DNA of 64,000 bases from Carpediemonas membranifera (lineage: Eukaryota > Fornicata): assembly GCA_019828565.1 (NCBI GenBank), contig JAHDYR010000005.1, forward strand, positions 558,001 to 622,000, written 5' to 3'. Position 1 is the stretch's first letter. Every line of letters begins with the position of its first letter. The notes below the pieces were generated by a model, which saw only the letters and a program-made list of their open reading frames with translations, searched no databases and was not told where the DNA came from. Both the position numbers and the translations under genes were made by a program. Below are positions 46,968 to 55,042 of this stretch, one piece after another.

Positions 46968-47842
46968 TTCACCTTAATCACGCGTCTGCTCGGACGGTGG
47001 CCGGCTGGGTGGCCAGGTTCGAAGGCTCTCGCGATCGCAGCCTGTCGGATCGAGACCAGCTTGTAGCCTTCCTCAAGGACGAAGGCTCCTTCTGCGGGCC
47101 ATCGAACGTGGCGAGGAAGGGCTACTGGATTGTTCAGCTACAGGAGTTCCTCAAAGACTGGCATCCGCCCGCCAACTCCAAGTACATCGTTAAGCAGGCG
47201 GCTAAGGGCGCCAGCACGGCGGGAACTACCGGCGGCTCGCGCGCCATCACCAAGGCTGAGATGATCGAGGCACTGGGGCGCCGGAGTGACGACTTTGAGT
47301 CATATCAGGCATGTCTCTTTGGGGCAGTCGCCTATCTGACGGTGTCCAGAGGCATCGAGATACTCTCCCTATGCCCGGCCGACCTGGAGCTACTCAAGAA
47401 CGGCGACATTCTCCTACACATTCAGCGGACCAAGACCATCCTAACGGGAGTTAAGAAGCGCGTACCATACGTATGGCTATCAGCCGCCTTCAACCCGGCC
47501 TTGGCACTTAGACGCTGGGTCGAGGGCACACACTACCTGGCTGATGACACCCCCATCTGGCGAGTCATAATCAACGGGCGCCTGAGCAGAGACAAACCGC
47601 TCACAGCCGCACACCTCCGACGAGTCGTGAAGGCGTTGTTCGGTCCACGGACGGGTCTCCACAGCTTCCGTAAGGGGGCAGCGTCGGAGATGGCTCTATC
47701 AGGAGTCCCGCTGGAGGTGATCCTCTCAATGGGCACATGGAAGGACGTCACCTCCCTCCGCAGCTATGTCGCTGACGCCATCAGAACAAACGAGGACCTC
47801 ACCAGGAGGATGAACCTCAGCCTTCTCGGGCCCCACTTTTAA
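46658..47842 (+). CDS. Tyrosine recombinase of the DIRS/PAT element
   Basis: A 394-aa integrase of the phage type, read in another frame and overlapping the RT gene. The first ~90 residues are acidic and Ser/Pro-rich. The N-terminal SAM-like DNA-binding part follows. Catalytic residues are Arg231 (TVSRGIE), Lys259 (RTKT), His335 and Arg338 (HSFR), Trp361 (GTWKD) and the nucleophile Tyr370 (RSYV). The frame stays open far upstream to 45092, but that stretch is the shadow of the RT gene. The ATG at 46658 is my choice; translation could also use frameshifting. Confidence 0.9.
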   Translation: MSRPLGPQFVYGSHSPEDSDSESSDSDWTPEVLDLSSLSPLPRGSSAGDETPQELDALETPSLRPGFELRSGPPTSPTGQRTPTVQCDGVQDVFHRVLRSDRVIHLNHASARTVAGWVARFEGSRDRSLSDRDQLVAFLKDEGSFCGPSNVARKGYWIVQLQEFLKDWHPPANSKYIVKQAAKGASTAGTTGGSRAITKAEMIEALGRRSDDFESYQACLFGAVAYLTVSRGIEILSLCPADLELLKNGDILLHIQRTKTILTGVKKRVPYVWLSAAFNPALALRRWVEGTHYLADDTPIWRVIINGRLSRDKPLTAAHLRRVVKALFGPRTGLHSFRKGAASEMALSGVPLEVILSMGTWKDVTSLRSYVADAIRTNEDLTRRMNLSLLGPHF

Positions 47843-47998
47843 CCACCCCCTCCATTAAACATCCGCGTTCGAGGGGGAACGGCCGAGGCGAGACGGACTC
47901 GCCGGCCTGGATTCATCATTAATTCTTAACTCTGGTCGAGGCGAGATAGACTCGCCGGCCCAAAGCTTTAGTCCCACAGGGACGTCTTGCGGGATTGT

Positions 47999-48055
47999 CC
48001 CATTTTGGTTGGATTTAAGAGGAGGGCTCTCTGTTATAGAGCCACACTTTGTGGA
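47999..48055 (+). repeat. Split repeat B1, internal
   Basis: Fifty-seven bases, identical to B2 at 48236-48292 and matching 56357-56413 with one substitution. It ends CCACACTTTGTGGA, which holds a CCACA/TGTGG inverted repeat, and abuts A2 directly. Confidence 0.9.
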
Positions 48056-48136
48056 TCCTGTCACAGGACCATCACTGGCACCTGCGCGCGCCGATCAATG
48101 TGCACTTTAGGTCACACTTCGAAACGCATCGGCAGG
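48056..48136 (+). repeat. Split repeat A2, internal
   Basis: Same 81 bp as A1. It begins immediately after B1, giving the junction TGTGGA/TCCTGT. It is followed by ~100 bp unique to this side and to the solo copy. Confidence 0.9.
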
Positions 48137-48235
48137 TGTCGGAGCCGTTTCGGACCTGACCGGATCGCGAGACGAGGATTTACCCGGGTCTGTCATAAGA
48201 GCTCGGGGAAGCCACCCGAAGTAAATACTCGCCCC

Positions 48236-48292
48236 CCCATTTTGGTTGGATTTAAGAGGAGGGCTCTCTGTTATAGAGCCACACTTTGTGGA
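48236..48292 (+). repeat. Split repeat B2, right terminus of the retrotransposon
   Basis: Second copy of B1, preceded by a C-run. Its last base (A48292) is the right end of the element, deduced from the solo copy and its empty site. Confidence 0.9.
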
Positions 48293-48367
48293 CCGCCATA
48301 TTGGCCTGTGGACGGCGCTTGGCGCCGGGGGTAGCTTGATGAGGCAGTCAACCATGTGTGAGAAAAA

Positions 48368-48440
48368 TGGTCCACGTGGGGCTCGAACCCACGACCTTTG
48401 GCTTATCAGACCAACGATCTACCGACTGATCTAGCAGACC
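48368..48440 (-). tRNA. tRNA-Ile (anticodon GAT)
   Basis: A 73-nt cloverleaf without intron. The acceptor stem GGTCTGC pairs with GTGGACC with wobble pairs, the discriminator is A, and the anticodon loop is CTGATAA. The T-arm GTGGGTTCGAGCCCCAC is standard. Its 3' end faces the retrotransposon, 76 bp away. Confidence 0.92.
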
Positions 48441-48813
48441 AATATGCTCACGCAGGTTGTCATGCAGCCATATGAGGTCCGGACTATGCCACGAACCCGT
48501 ACGTGGCTCCAGGCGGGTCTATGACTCATTCCAGCTCACTACAACCGTTATGTGCTGCGGTGCTCCCTGGGGCAGATCTGAGTTCATCGATACTGCTTCG
48601 GAATCCCGGAAGAATGGAACAAATAGACATCCGTTTGCTTAGTTCTTTCTCCGGGTGGATCAAGTTGGGGTATAGATCAGGATGAAGGTTGGCTAGAGGT
48701 GTCTTAGGACATAGAGCCCCGCGCTCGTTACCCAGCCTGATTGCACCACCGATCTCAGCCTACTTGTCTAATTCATTGCCGGCATCTGTTTGTGACATTT
48801 ACATTGCTATCCA
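48441..48813. other. Intergenic region of about 370 bp
   Basis: Contains the tRNA-Ile upstream side and the 3' flank of the RNF212-like gene. No gene, RNA or repeat was recognised. Confidence 0.45.
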
Positions 48814-49630
48814 CTAGTGAGGTGTGCCGCCGCCCGAAGAATTGAGTAGGTCGAACCGCCGGGCTCGGTCAGGAGTCGTTGACCGGGGCAGCATCTTGGC
48901 AGCGCTGAGCCGTGGGGTCTGCGCTGGTGTCATTCGACCGAGGTTCATTGTTCCCATGGAGAACTGAGGCATCATGTTCTCCTTCCTTAGGATGGGGGTG
49001 TTGAGGCGGGGCGTGCCGGGCATCGCATGGCTCGACGACTGGAGCAGCTTGCCCTGCATGCTGAACGGCTTGCGGACGGGTGTAGCGGGCGTCTGACGGG
49101 ATGATGGTTCTGCTGAGAGAAGGCGCTCCTGAGACCGGCTGCGACTGTGACTGGACTGGAGAACGTCGGACAGTTTCTGCCGGAGTGACGACACCTCGCG
49201 CTGCATCTCTACCATGCTCGCCTTAGCCTCTTGCAGTTGTCGCTTTAGCTGAGCGTTTTCTTCTTGGATCTGGGCGGCAGCAGTTAGCTGCTGCTTGATG
49301 AACGTCTCTCGGTTGTTCTGGTGAGCACGCTGGAACTTAAGGACGTCGATGCCCTGCATAATGAGTGTCGCGGGATCCTGGAAGAAGTGTCTGACGGAGG
49401 AGGGCATGCGCATGGGCTGAGTGAGGGGATCGGCGTGAGCTGGAACAAACATCATCTTGGATTTCAAGTGTACCTGCGCTAGCTCTACAGACCGGGCATG
49501 ATATTTCGTCACCAGGGTTGAAACTTCTGCAAGAATCGCAGATGAAGTGACCACAGCTTGTGAAGCAGTTACAAACGCCAGACCGAAGAGTTCTACCGCA
49601 TAAGGAGCAATAGAACTTGAGTTTCGCCAT
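48814..49630 (-). CDS. RNF212/Zip3-like RING protein (meiotic crossover factor family), with a 34-nt intron
   Basis: The CDS is complement(join(48814..49416,49451..49630)), 260 aa. A short RING lies at the extreme N-terminus: Cys8, Cys11, Cys26, His28, Cys31, Cys34, Cys45, Cys48. Splicing then joins it in frame to PSSVRHFFQDPATLIMQGIDVLKFQRAHQ, the counterpart of the fF-dP-L...FQ..h stretch of RNF212/ZHP-3/Zip3 proteins. A coiled coil (IQEENAQLKRQLQEAKAS) and a Ser/Thr/Pro/Arg-rich tail complete the family layout. These act as SUMO or ubiquitin ligases that mark crossover sites. HEI10 is the nearest alternative. GC3 is lower than in neighbouring genes. Confidence 0.8.
49417..49450 (-). other. 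Spliceosomal intron, 34 nt, in the RNF212-like gene
   Basis: On the minus strand it starts GTTTGTTCC, the same nine bases as the DBP5 donor, and ends CACTCAG. Its removal joins the RING frame to the coiled-coil frame. An alternative 34-nt intron at 49440-49473 also restores frame but has a poorer donor (GTACAC). Confidence 0.72.
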
Positions 49631-50062
49631 TTGAAATTGGATCTGCGGCCGCTTTACGGATCTTTTCGGCCTTTGCGCCTGAGGAGCCTTGTGAGCATCA
49701 CACGCCGGAAAACCACTCAAAACTCATCTGATTAGTTCAGCGCGATTCTCCCCGGGGGGCACACACCACGTCCTCGTAATGGTCTTGCTCACCGCAAGCC
49801 TCCTCTTTCTCTGCGCGATGCTGGTCATTACCAACAAAAATGCCAACTGCCAGGCAGCAAATTTTATGCAGAGAAAACACCACTGAAGGCTGCATCATCG
49901 TGTAGACCGGCAGTAGTATAGCCAGCAGTGACTGTGGCTAGCCCTGTTTTTATTTGAACCATTTTTGCCATCAGCTTTTCTCCCTTTGCGAACCTCCATC
50001 CTTTGCGTCGTCATCTGCATCGTTTGTGCACGAGCACTTGCTTCTAATGGTTCTTACACAGC
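49631..50062. other. Divergent intergenic region, about 430 bp
   Basis: Lies between the RNF212-like gene and eS17 and contains both promoters. It is AT-rich from about 49840 to 50060. No RNA gene or repeat was recognised. Confidence 0.45.
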
Positions 50063-50464
50063 ATGGGTCACGTTCGTACTAAGACTATCAAGAGGGCCGC
50101 TCGTCTTATCGTCGAGAAGTACTACTCCCGTCTTGGCACCGATTTCCACATGAACAAGGCCATCTGCGAGGAGGTTGCCGTCATCCCTTCCAAGCGCATG
50201 CGCAACAAGATCGCTGGCTTCGTCACCCACATCATGGTCCGCATTGAGGACGGTGAGCAGGTCCGTGGCGTTTCCCTTAAGCTTCAGGAGGAGGAGCGTG
50301 AGCGCCGTGATAACTACGTCCCCAAGCAGTCTGTCCTCGATGTTGAGAAGCTCGAGATTGACCCCGTTGCCAGCAAGATGCTCGAGAGCATCGGCTTCGG
50401 CGACATGGAGAAGATCGAGATTGTCGAGCCCACCACTCGTCGCGAGCGCCGCCAGCGCTATTAA
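50063..50464 (+). CDS. RPS17: Ribosomal protein eS17 (RPS17)
   Basis: A 133-aa small-subunit ribosomal protein, present in archaea and eukaryotes. It is colinear with the family: [38 protein letters not shown], and [17 protein letters not shown] are near-identical to other eS17 proteins. Full length. No intron, although many eukaryotes have one just after the start codon. Confidence 0.97.
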   Translation: MGHVRTKTIKRAARLIVEKYYSRLGTDFHMNKAICEEVAVIPSKRMRNKIAGFVTHIMVRIEDGEQVRGVSLKLQEEERERRDNYVPKQSVLDVEKLEIDPVASKMLESIGFGDMEKIEIVEPTTRRERRQRY

Positions 50465-50694
50465 ACGCTTCGGCATAAAGGATACTCATGCTATTGGAAG
50501 GGGAGGATGGCTTGGGTAAACATTTGTCTCTGTGTTGTCCAGTGAGACGGGTAATCCTTTCAGCTTGCTTCATGTCTCCTGTCATCACGGTACCCATCAT
50601 CACCTGTGCGATAACGTGTAGTTTATAGGTGCTTGAGGTCCATTTGCATGATCCACGCCTGGAGTGGTCGGCCGTGTATATCCTGGGCTAAGCC

Positions 50695-51787
50695 CGACCC
50701 ACTTGCGCCGCATTTCTGCTGCTGTGGCCACCAGAAAGCGGCATAGAGCACACATGAGCCATCGCAAAGCGCTGTTTACTGTTGAGGTCGTGTGCCAGCC
50801 TCATCGGCGGCGACGAAGCTTGCCGGGGAGCGCGTGGACGCGGTTCACGGTACGTGCAACCCTCATGAGCGTGTATAGTCTGAGCAAAAGCATTTTCTGT
50901 CGGTTATTCCGGCTGCGGGCAGTTCTGTCGTGTCAGGGCGCGTTCGCAGAGGCGTTCGTGAAGGCGCTGAGCAGGATACAGCGAGTGCCCCGTTAGATGG
51001 CCGCTGCACGCGAGCAGTCAACGTCTATTGGTGCAGTGCCAGCCTTCCGCCGCGTCCTGCCTTCTCATGCGCACGATCGGCGTTTTTGCCAGGAAAGGCC
51101 ACGCCACAGCGGCGGGTGCAGCCGCGCAGCAGGCGGTCTGCCGGCCCCGCCCGCCTCCTGCCGCACCCTTCGACGCCTGGCTGTGCGATAATGCTGCCCC
51201 CGCGTGTCTCCGCGCCGCGCACACCTCCGCCCACCGCGCCAGCCGGCATAGCATCTGGCCGGCTATACGCTGTCAACGAGCAATCGTGGCCGCAGCGAAC
51301 GAAGTTGAGCGTGTGGAAGGCACTGTCCCAGTTGAGCAGCCCTTCGGCATGGTACCGCGCGAGGAATCGGCGGCCCCAGGTCGATGGTGAGGGCTGGATC
51401 GGGCGAGGGTGGGAACACAGCAGCCAGCAGGCCCCGAGGGCGGTGGCAACTGGGACGGCAGTGCTGAGCGCGAGGCGACGAGAGCTTTTGCCGTCCTGTG
51501 GCGCGGCGTGCGGGCTGGGCATGCGTCGGCACCGAGTGATTCTGTTTGCGTGTGGAATGTGCGGGAGTAAGGCTGTTTATCGGCGTGCGGGCGTGTCATG
51601 GTTTTGCACGCTGGGCAGGCGTTCGAGGTCGCTGTCACTCGCGCGAGCATTCCACCTCTCAGAAACGGCATGGGACGTCGATCGGCTTGGTCTAGGGCGC
51701 GTTGTTACTGTCCCCGCCACGCAACTCACTCGTGGCGACTCGGACGCAATCCTGCGCAAGGACGTCTCATCTGCATCCCTCGATCAG
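50695..51787 (+). repeat. Left arm of a 1.09-kb inverted duplication (lacks the A-B insertion)
   Basis: This 1093-bp block recurs in reverse orientation at 55900-57231. By eye the arms differ by one base in a T-run (five T here, four there) and by the 240-bp solo A-B insertion in the right arm. Several frames of 60-165 codons are open on both strands, but none is recognisable. Selection cannot be judged from two near-identical copies. The eS17 gene lies 230 bp outside. Confidence 0.9.
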
Positions 51788-53372
51788 GCGTGGCGACTCG
51801 GACGACTGCGACGATTCAGGACATATTCGACTTCGGCGAAAGAAGCAATGCGCGGCGAGGATAACAGCACAGCGGATGCAAGAGCCACTCTCATCGCGGC
51901 TTATTGTGCTGCAGTTACAGCAACCGCCTCCATCCCCGGAGACGTGCCCTCGCTCCTCCTCCACGCCTTCTCGCGACACTTCCAGCAAAGAATGCCCTCG
52001 ATCAGCGATAGAGCTCATACAATTATCGTCCAGCAGTGATTCCCCCTCTCGAGCCACCTGCGCAAGTCCTCCTCGACCGCGCCCGCTCGATCCTCACCAG
52101 CGGCCCCCCGCTGTCAATGAACTTCGAGCTCGCGGAGGGTGAGGAGCTTCCGGTCGCCCTGCACACCCTGCTCCAGGGCACGCTGTGGGCCTGTCTCATG
52201 GGTGGCGGGGCCAACCCCGACCTGGAGAGGAGCGACGAGCATGACAAGGAGCACAAAACCGCCTGTGGGCAGATGGGATTGTCGCTCTGGTTCCTCTGTC
52301 GGAAGTTCTTCTTCACCCGCACCGTCGCTGCGAATGACGGTGAGAGCACGCCCTCGACATGGCTGTACCACGGCCGCGTGTTCCAACACCCGCCCTCTGC
52401 CCCATATGCCCACATCCGCACCCCCCGGCGGTGAGGCTGTTCGTCGTCAGCCCCGAGACCCTTGTGCTGCAGACGGTCCGGGGCCTCTTCGGACTAGACC
52501 GGACACAGGTTCCGTTCCACTTCGACGAGAGTCCCACTCTCACGCAGGCCTTGCACACGAGGATGGAGTCCGCGGCCCGGGTCCGCTTCTCCTGCTGCCC
52601 GAGGGTCGCCGAGTTCGAGCGCCACCTGCCGCCTTGGGAGAAGCATCGTCTGGTGGATGGGCTGTGGGCCAACGAGCGCAGCATTGTCCTCCTGACCCCC
52701 GCCGGCCTCGTGGCGCTGGGTTGGATCGCGTAGTTCCTCGTGGGGGCCGGCGTTCGACGGATTGACCTGCTCAAGTTCCACCCCGTGCTGATACCGGACG
52801 GCGTTGTCCCAGATCAGGTCATGTTCGAGGGCGACTGCCTAGTGGCCGGTGTGGGTGATCGCCAGCTGATTGGGGGCGACGTCCACAGCATACAACTTGG
52901 ACCATCGCCCGCCCCTCAAACCAGGACCGTCGTCGACCTGCCATTCCGGGTCGACCGCATCCTGTGCAGTGGCCGGGGGTCGACCGTCTTCCGATGTGGC
53001 CGCCAGCTGCTCCTCTGCGGCCTCGTCCCCGCGACCATGGCGGCTGCAGGCCTGGTGCCCGACATCGCCCCCGGCACCCGCATCGGCCCGGTATCGCTCA
53101 GCCTGCCATGGCCGGTCTCCCGCTTCTTCTATCGTGCTGAGCTCATCGCCAGCTCTGAGACCGAGACCCTGTGTACCAAGGGGATGCTGCGACGGGCCCT
53201 CCCGTTCGAGACGGTCGAGGCGGCACTGTCGGTGTTTGGGACGGTCATGTATCTCCGTCCAGCAGCGGGGTCGTGGGTCATGACCGACCTCGCGACAGAG
53301 GGGCAGCCCGAGCCCGTCCCGACGTACCCTGCGGGGTTCCTGCCTTATACTATAGCACATGTAAACAATTAA
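51788..53372 (+). pseudogene. Decayed gene, possibly RCC1/beta-propeller-like
   Basis: Coding-like sequence broken at two or more points. The frame through 52036-52434 (MNFELAEGEELPVALHTLLQ) ends at a C-run near 52426. The message continues in another frame from about 52434 (LFVVSPETLVLQTVRGLFG), hits an in-frame TAG at 52731-52733, then runs to 53372. The last part has CSGRGSTVFRCGRQLLLCG and SRFFYRAELIASS, faintly like RCC1-type blades. Upstream of 52036 the frame is less clear. The left inverted arm may have replaced its 5' end. Sequencing error at the C-run is possible for the first break but not for the TAG. Confidence 0.45.
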
Positions 53373-53381
53373 ACCGGAGCT

Positions 53382-54863
53382 TTACTCGACGTGGTTGTAC
53401 AGCTGCAGGCTCGTGCTGTTGGGCGTGTGGACGAGCACGTACTGCCCGTCCGCCCGGCCCCGCACGTCGTCGACAACGGCCTTGAGCACGCCCCAGCAGG
53501 ACTCCGCCTCCATCATGACGTTCTTGGCGTACTTCTCCATCGTCTCGTCGTGGGCGCCGACCACGTGGTGGTGCTTGCTGGCGTCCTTGGGGTTGTTGCG
53601 GGCCACAAAGCCCATCTTGAAGGCATCCGCACCCGCGAGCAGGCCCTCGATCGCCCAGCGGTCCGTCAGGGCGCTGTTCTTGATGATGATCTCACCAAAG
53701 ATGGTCGCCTTCATCGACTGCCACTTGCTGAGCCAGGTGCCGTGGTCGGCGGTCTCGACGACGGCCTTGACGATGGCGGGGACCGTCTCCTCGACAATCT
53801 CGACCCGCTCCATGGGCTCCCCGTCGGGCCCGACCGCCTCGACCTGCACGCGGCGCTTCTGCTTCACCTCGGCGTCGACGTGGGTCTTGACGATGACGTC
53901 GATCTCGTCGTCCACGGCGATCTTACGCCACCGCACCTGGCCCTTGCTGCCGTCAGTCGCAGCCGCCCTGTACTCGGCGATGGCTGCGGCGGCCTCGGCG
54001 TACGTGGCGAGGGGGTCCTCGGTCATGGTCGTGCTCGACTCGTCCAGCGGCACCAGGTCCGCGAACTCGTTCTCAGGGCGGTAGTCTAGGGTGATCGCCT
54101 TGCCCTGCTTCGTCACAAGGACGTCCCAGCCGTTGTGGGTGCGGAGGGCGGCCATCACGAGGGACAGAGCAGAGGCGGACGCCACGACGGTCGTCTTGCC
54201 CTCGGGATCGATCTTCTCGATGATGCTCTTGGCGGTCTTGTCGCTGCGGATGCTGTTTGTGCGGCGGGGTGCGTCGGCCGGGAGGCGGGTGGGCTTGCGG
54301 GGGACGTGCCTCTCGATGGCCTCGTTGTACTTCGGGAGCGTGCCCTCAGTGGCAACCTCCTCGGACGAAAACTGGGCGGCGTAATCGTTCTTGTCGGCCT
54401 TCTCGGCGGCGAGGATGGTGTGCTTCGCGTTCTTGAGGTTCTGCCAGGAAAGGTCAGTGATGGGAAGCCACTCGGGACGGATCATGATGGACTCGGGGCG
54501 GGTCACGCGGTTCGTGCGGACGTAGTTGTAGCGGGCAGCGTTCCTGCCGAAGTACTGGCGCTGGGGCTCGGCCTCGTACTTCTTCACGGGCGCACTCTCC
54601 TTCTTGACAGCGTCAAGAGGCGTAACAGAAAGAATGGCCGTACGCTCAATCAAGTACTGATCATCCTCGTCAGTATGCTTGAATGCATAGCCGTGACGCT
54701 CGGCCTTTGAGCGAGAAAGGAAAACATCGTAGAAACGGGATTTCTGAAGGAGTTCAGCGCGGTCCTTCTCGAAAGCCGCAAAGGGAGCACCTTCGTACTC
54801 ACTCTCATGGCGACCCCAGGGCTGCTCAACAGTCTGTTCGACGTCTTCGACCATTTCAACCAT
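53382..54863 (-). CDS. Translation initiation factor 3 subunit D (eIF3d)
   Basis: A 493-aa eIF3 subunit, which in animals also binds the mRNA cap. The N-terminus PWGRHESEYEGAPFAAFEKDR matches the family start. The cap-binding-type core shows VVASASALSLVMAALRTHNGWDVLV, VRWRKIAVDDEIDVIVKTHVDAE, WLSKWQSMKATIFGEIIIKN, RWAIEGLLAGADAFKMGFVAR and a WGVLKAVVDDV helix. It is shorter than the animal protein because the basic RNA-binding loop after the N-terminus is reduced. The upstream element shared with DBP5 begins 5 bp before the ATG. Convergent with the decayed gene, 10 bp apart. Confidence 0.93.
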   Translation of the reverse strand: MVEMVEDVEQTVEQPWGRHESEYEGAPFAAFEKDRAELLQKSRFYDVFLSRSKAERHGYAFKHTDEDDQYLIERTAILSVTPLDAVKKESAPVKKYEAEPQRQYFGRNAARYNYVRTNRVTRPESIMIRPEWLPITDLSWQNLKNAKHTILAAEKADKNDYAAQFSSEEVATEGTLPKYNEAIERHVPRKPTRLPADAPRRTNSIRSDKTAKSIIEKIDPEGKTTVVASASALSLVMAALRTHNGWDVLVTKQGKAITLDYRPENEFADLVPLDESSTTMTEDPLATYAEAAAAIAEYRAAATDGSKGQVRWRKIAVDDEIDVIVKTHVDAEVKQKRRVQVEAVGPDGEPMERVEIVEETVPAIVKAVVETADHGTWLSKWQSMKATIFGEIIIKNSALTDRWAIEGLLAGADAFKMGFVARNNPKDASKHHHVVGAHDETMEKYAKNVMMEAESCWGVLKAVVDDVRGRADGQYVLVHTPNSTSLQLYNHVE

Positions 54864-54867
54864 AACG

Positions 54868-54915
54868 ATTTACACGTATACATTCCTCTCAATGTACCGG
54901 CCCGCACCGGTCCTA
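54868..54915 (-). promoter_or_regulatory. Shared upstream element (eIF3d copy)
   Basis: About 42 of 48 positions match 29422-29469. Its two arms GTACCGG and CACCGGTCC lie near the distal end, and the proximal end ATTTACACG is 5 bp from the ATG. Confidence 0.65.
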
Positions 54916-55042
54916 TTTGATCAACTCTGACAAATCAAAAAGAAAACGTCACCTGTCCTACACGAGTCCATGGTGTGTGCTGGAAATACAGCCTTGTGGT
55001 GGCCAGGAAGGAACCATCCGACCTAAAAAGTCAGCCATTTAC

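Larger units (their letters stand above)
44593..48292 (+). mobile_element. Complete PAT-type DIRS-order retrotransposon (tyrosine recombinase retroelement), 3.7 kb
   Basis: The order is A1 (44593-44673), gag-like ORF, RT-RNase H, tyrosine recombinase, B1 (47999-48055), A2 (48056-48136), a ~100-bp unit, B2 (48236-48292). A1 and A2 are the same 81 bp; B1 and B2 are the same 57 bp. This split direct repeat is what PAT and Ngaro elements use instead of LTRs. The flanks CTCCGCCGA and CCGCCATAT show no target duplication, as expected for a recombinase-integrated element. All three proteins look intact, so it is probably young and may be active. It ends 76 bp from tRNA-Ile. Confidence 0.9.

Noticed and set aside
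44593-48292. LTR retrotransposon
   Set aside because: There is no LTR, protease or DDE integrase. The repeats are split (A1...B1-A2-B2) and a tyrosine recombinase is present.
49440-49473. Alternative 34-nt intron in the RNF212-like gene
   Set aside because: It restores frame, but its donor GTACAC does not match the other two introns; 49417-49450 has the same GTTTGTTCC donor as DBP5 and gives a better match to the family.
51025-51522. 165-codon minus frame in the left inverted arm, and its copy in the right arm
   Set aside because: It is interrupted by the A-B insertion and altered by the one-base indel in the other copy, and has no recognisable domain.
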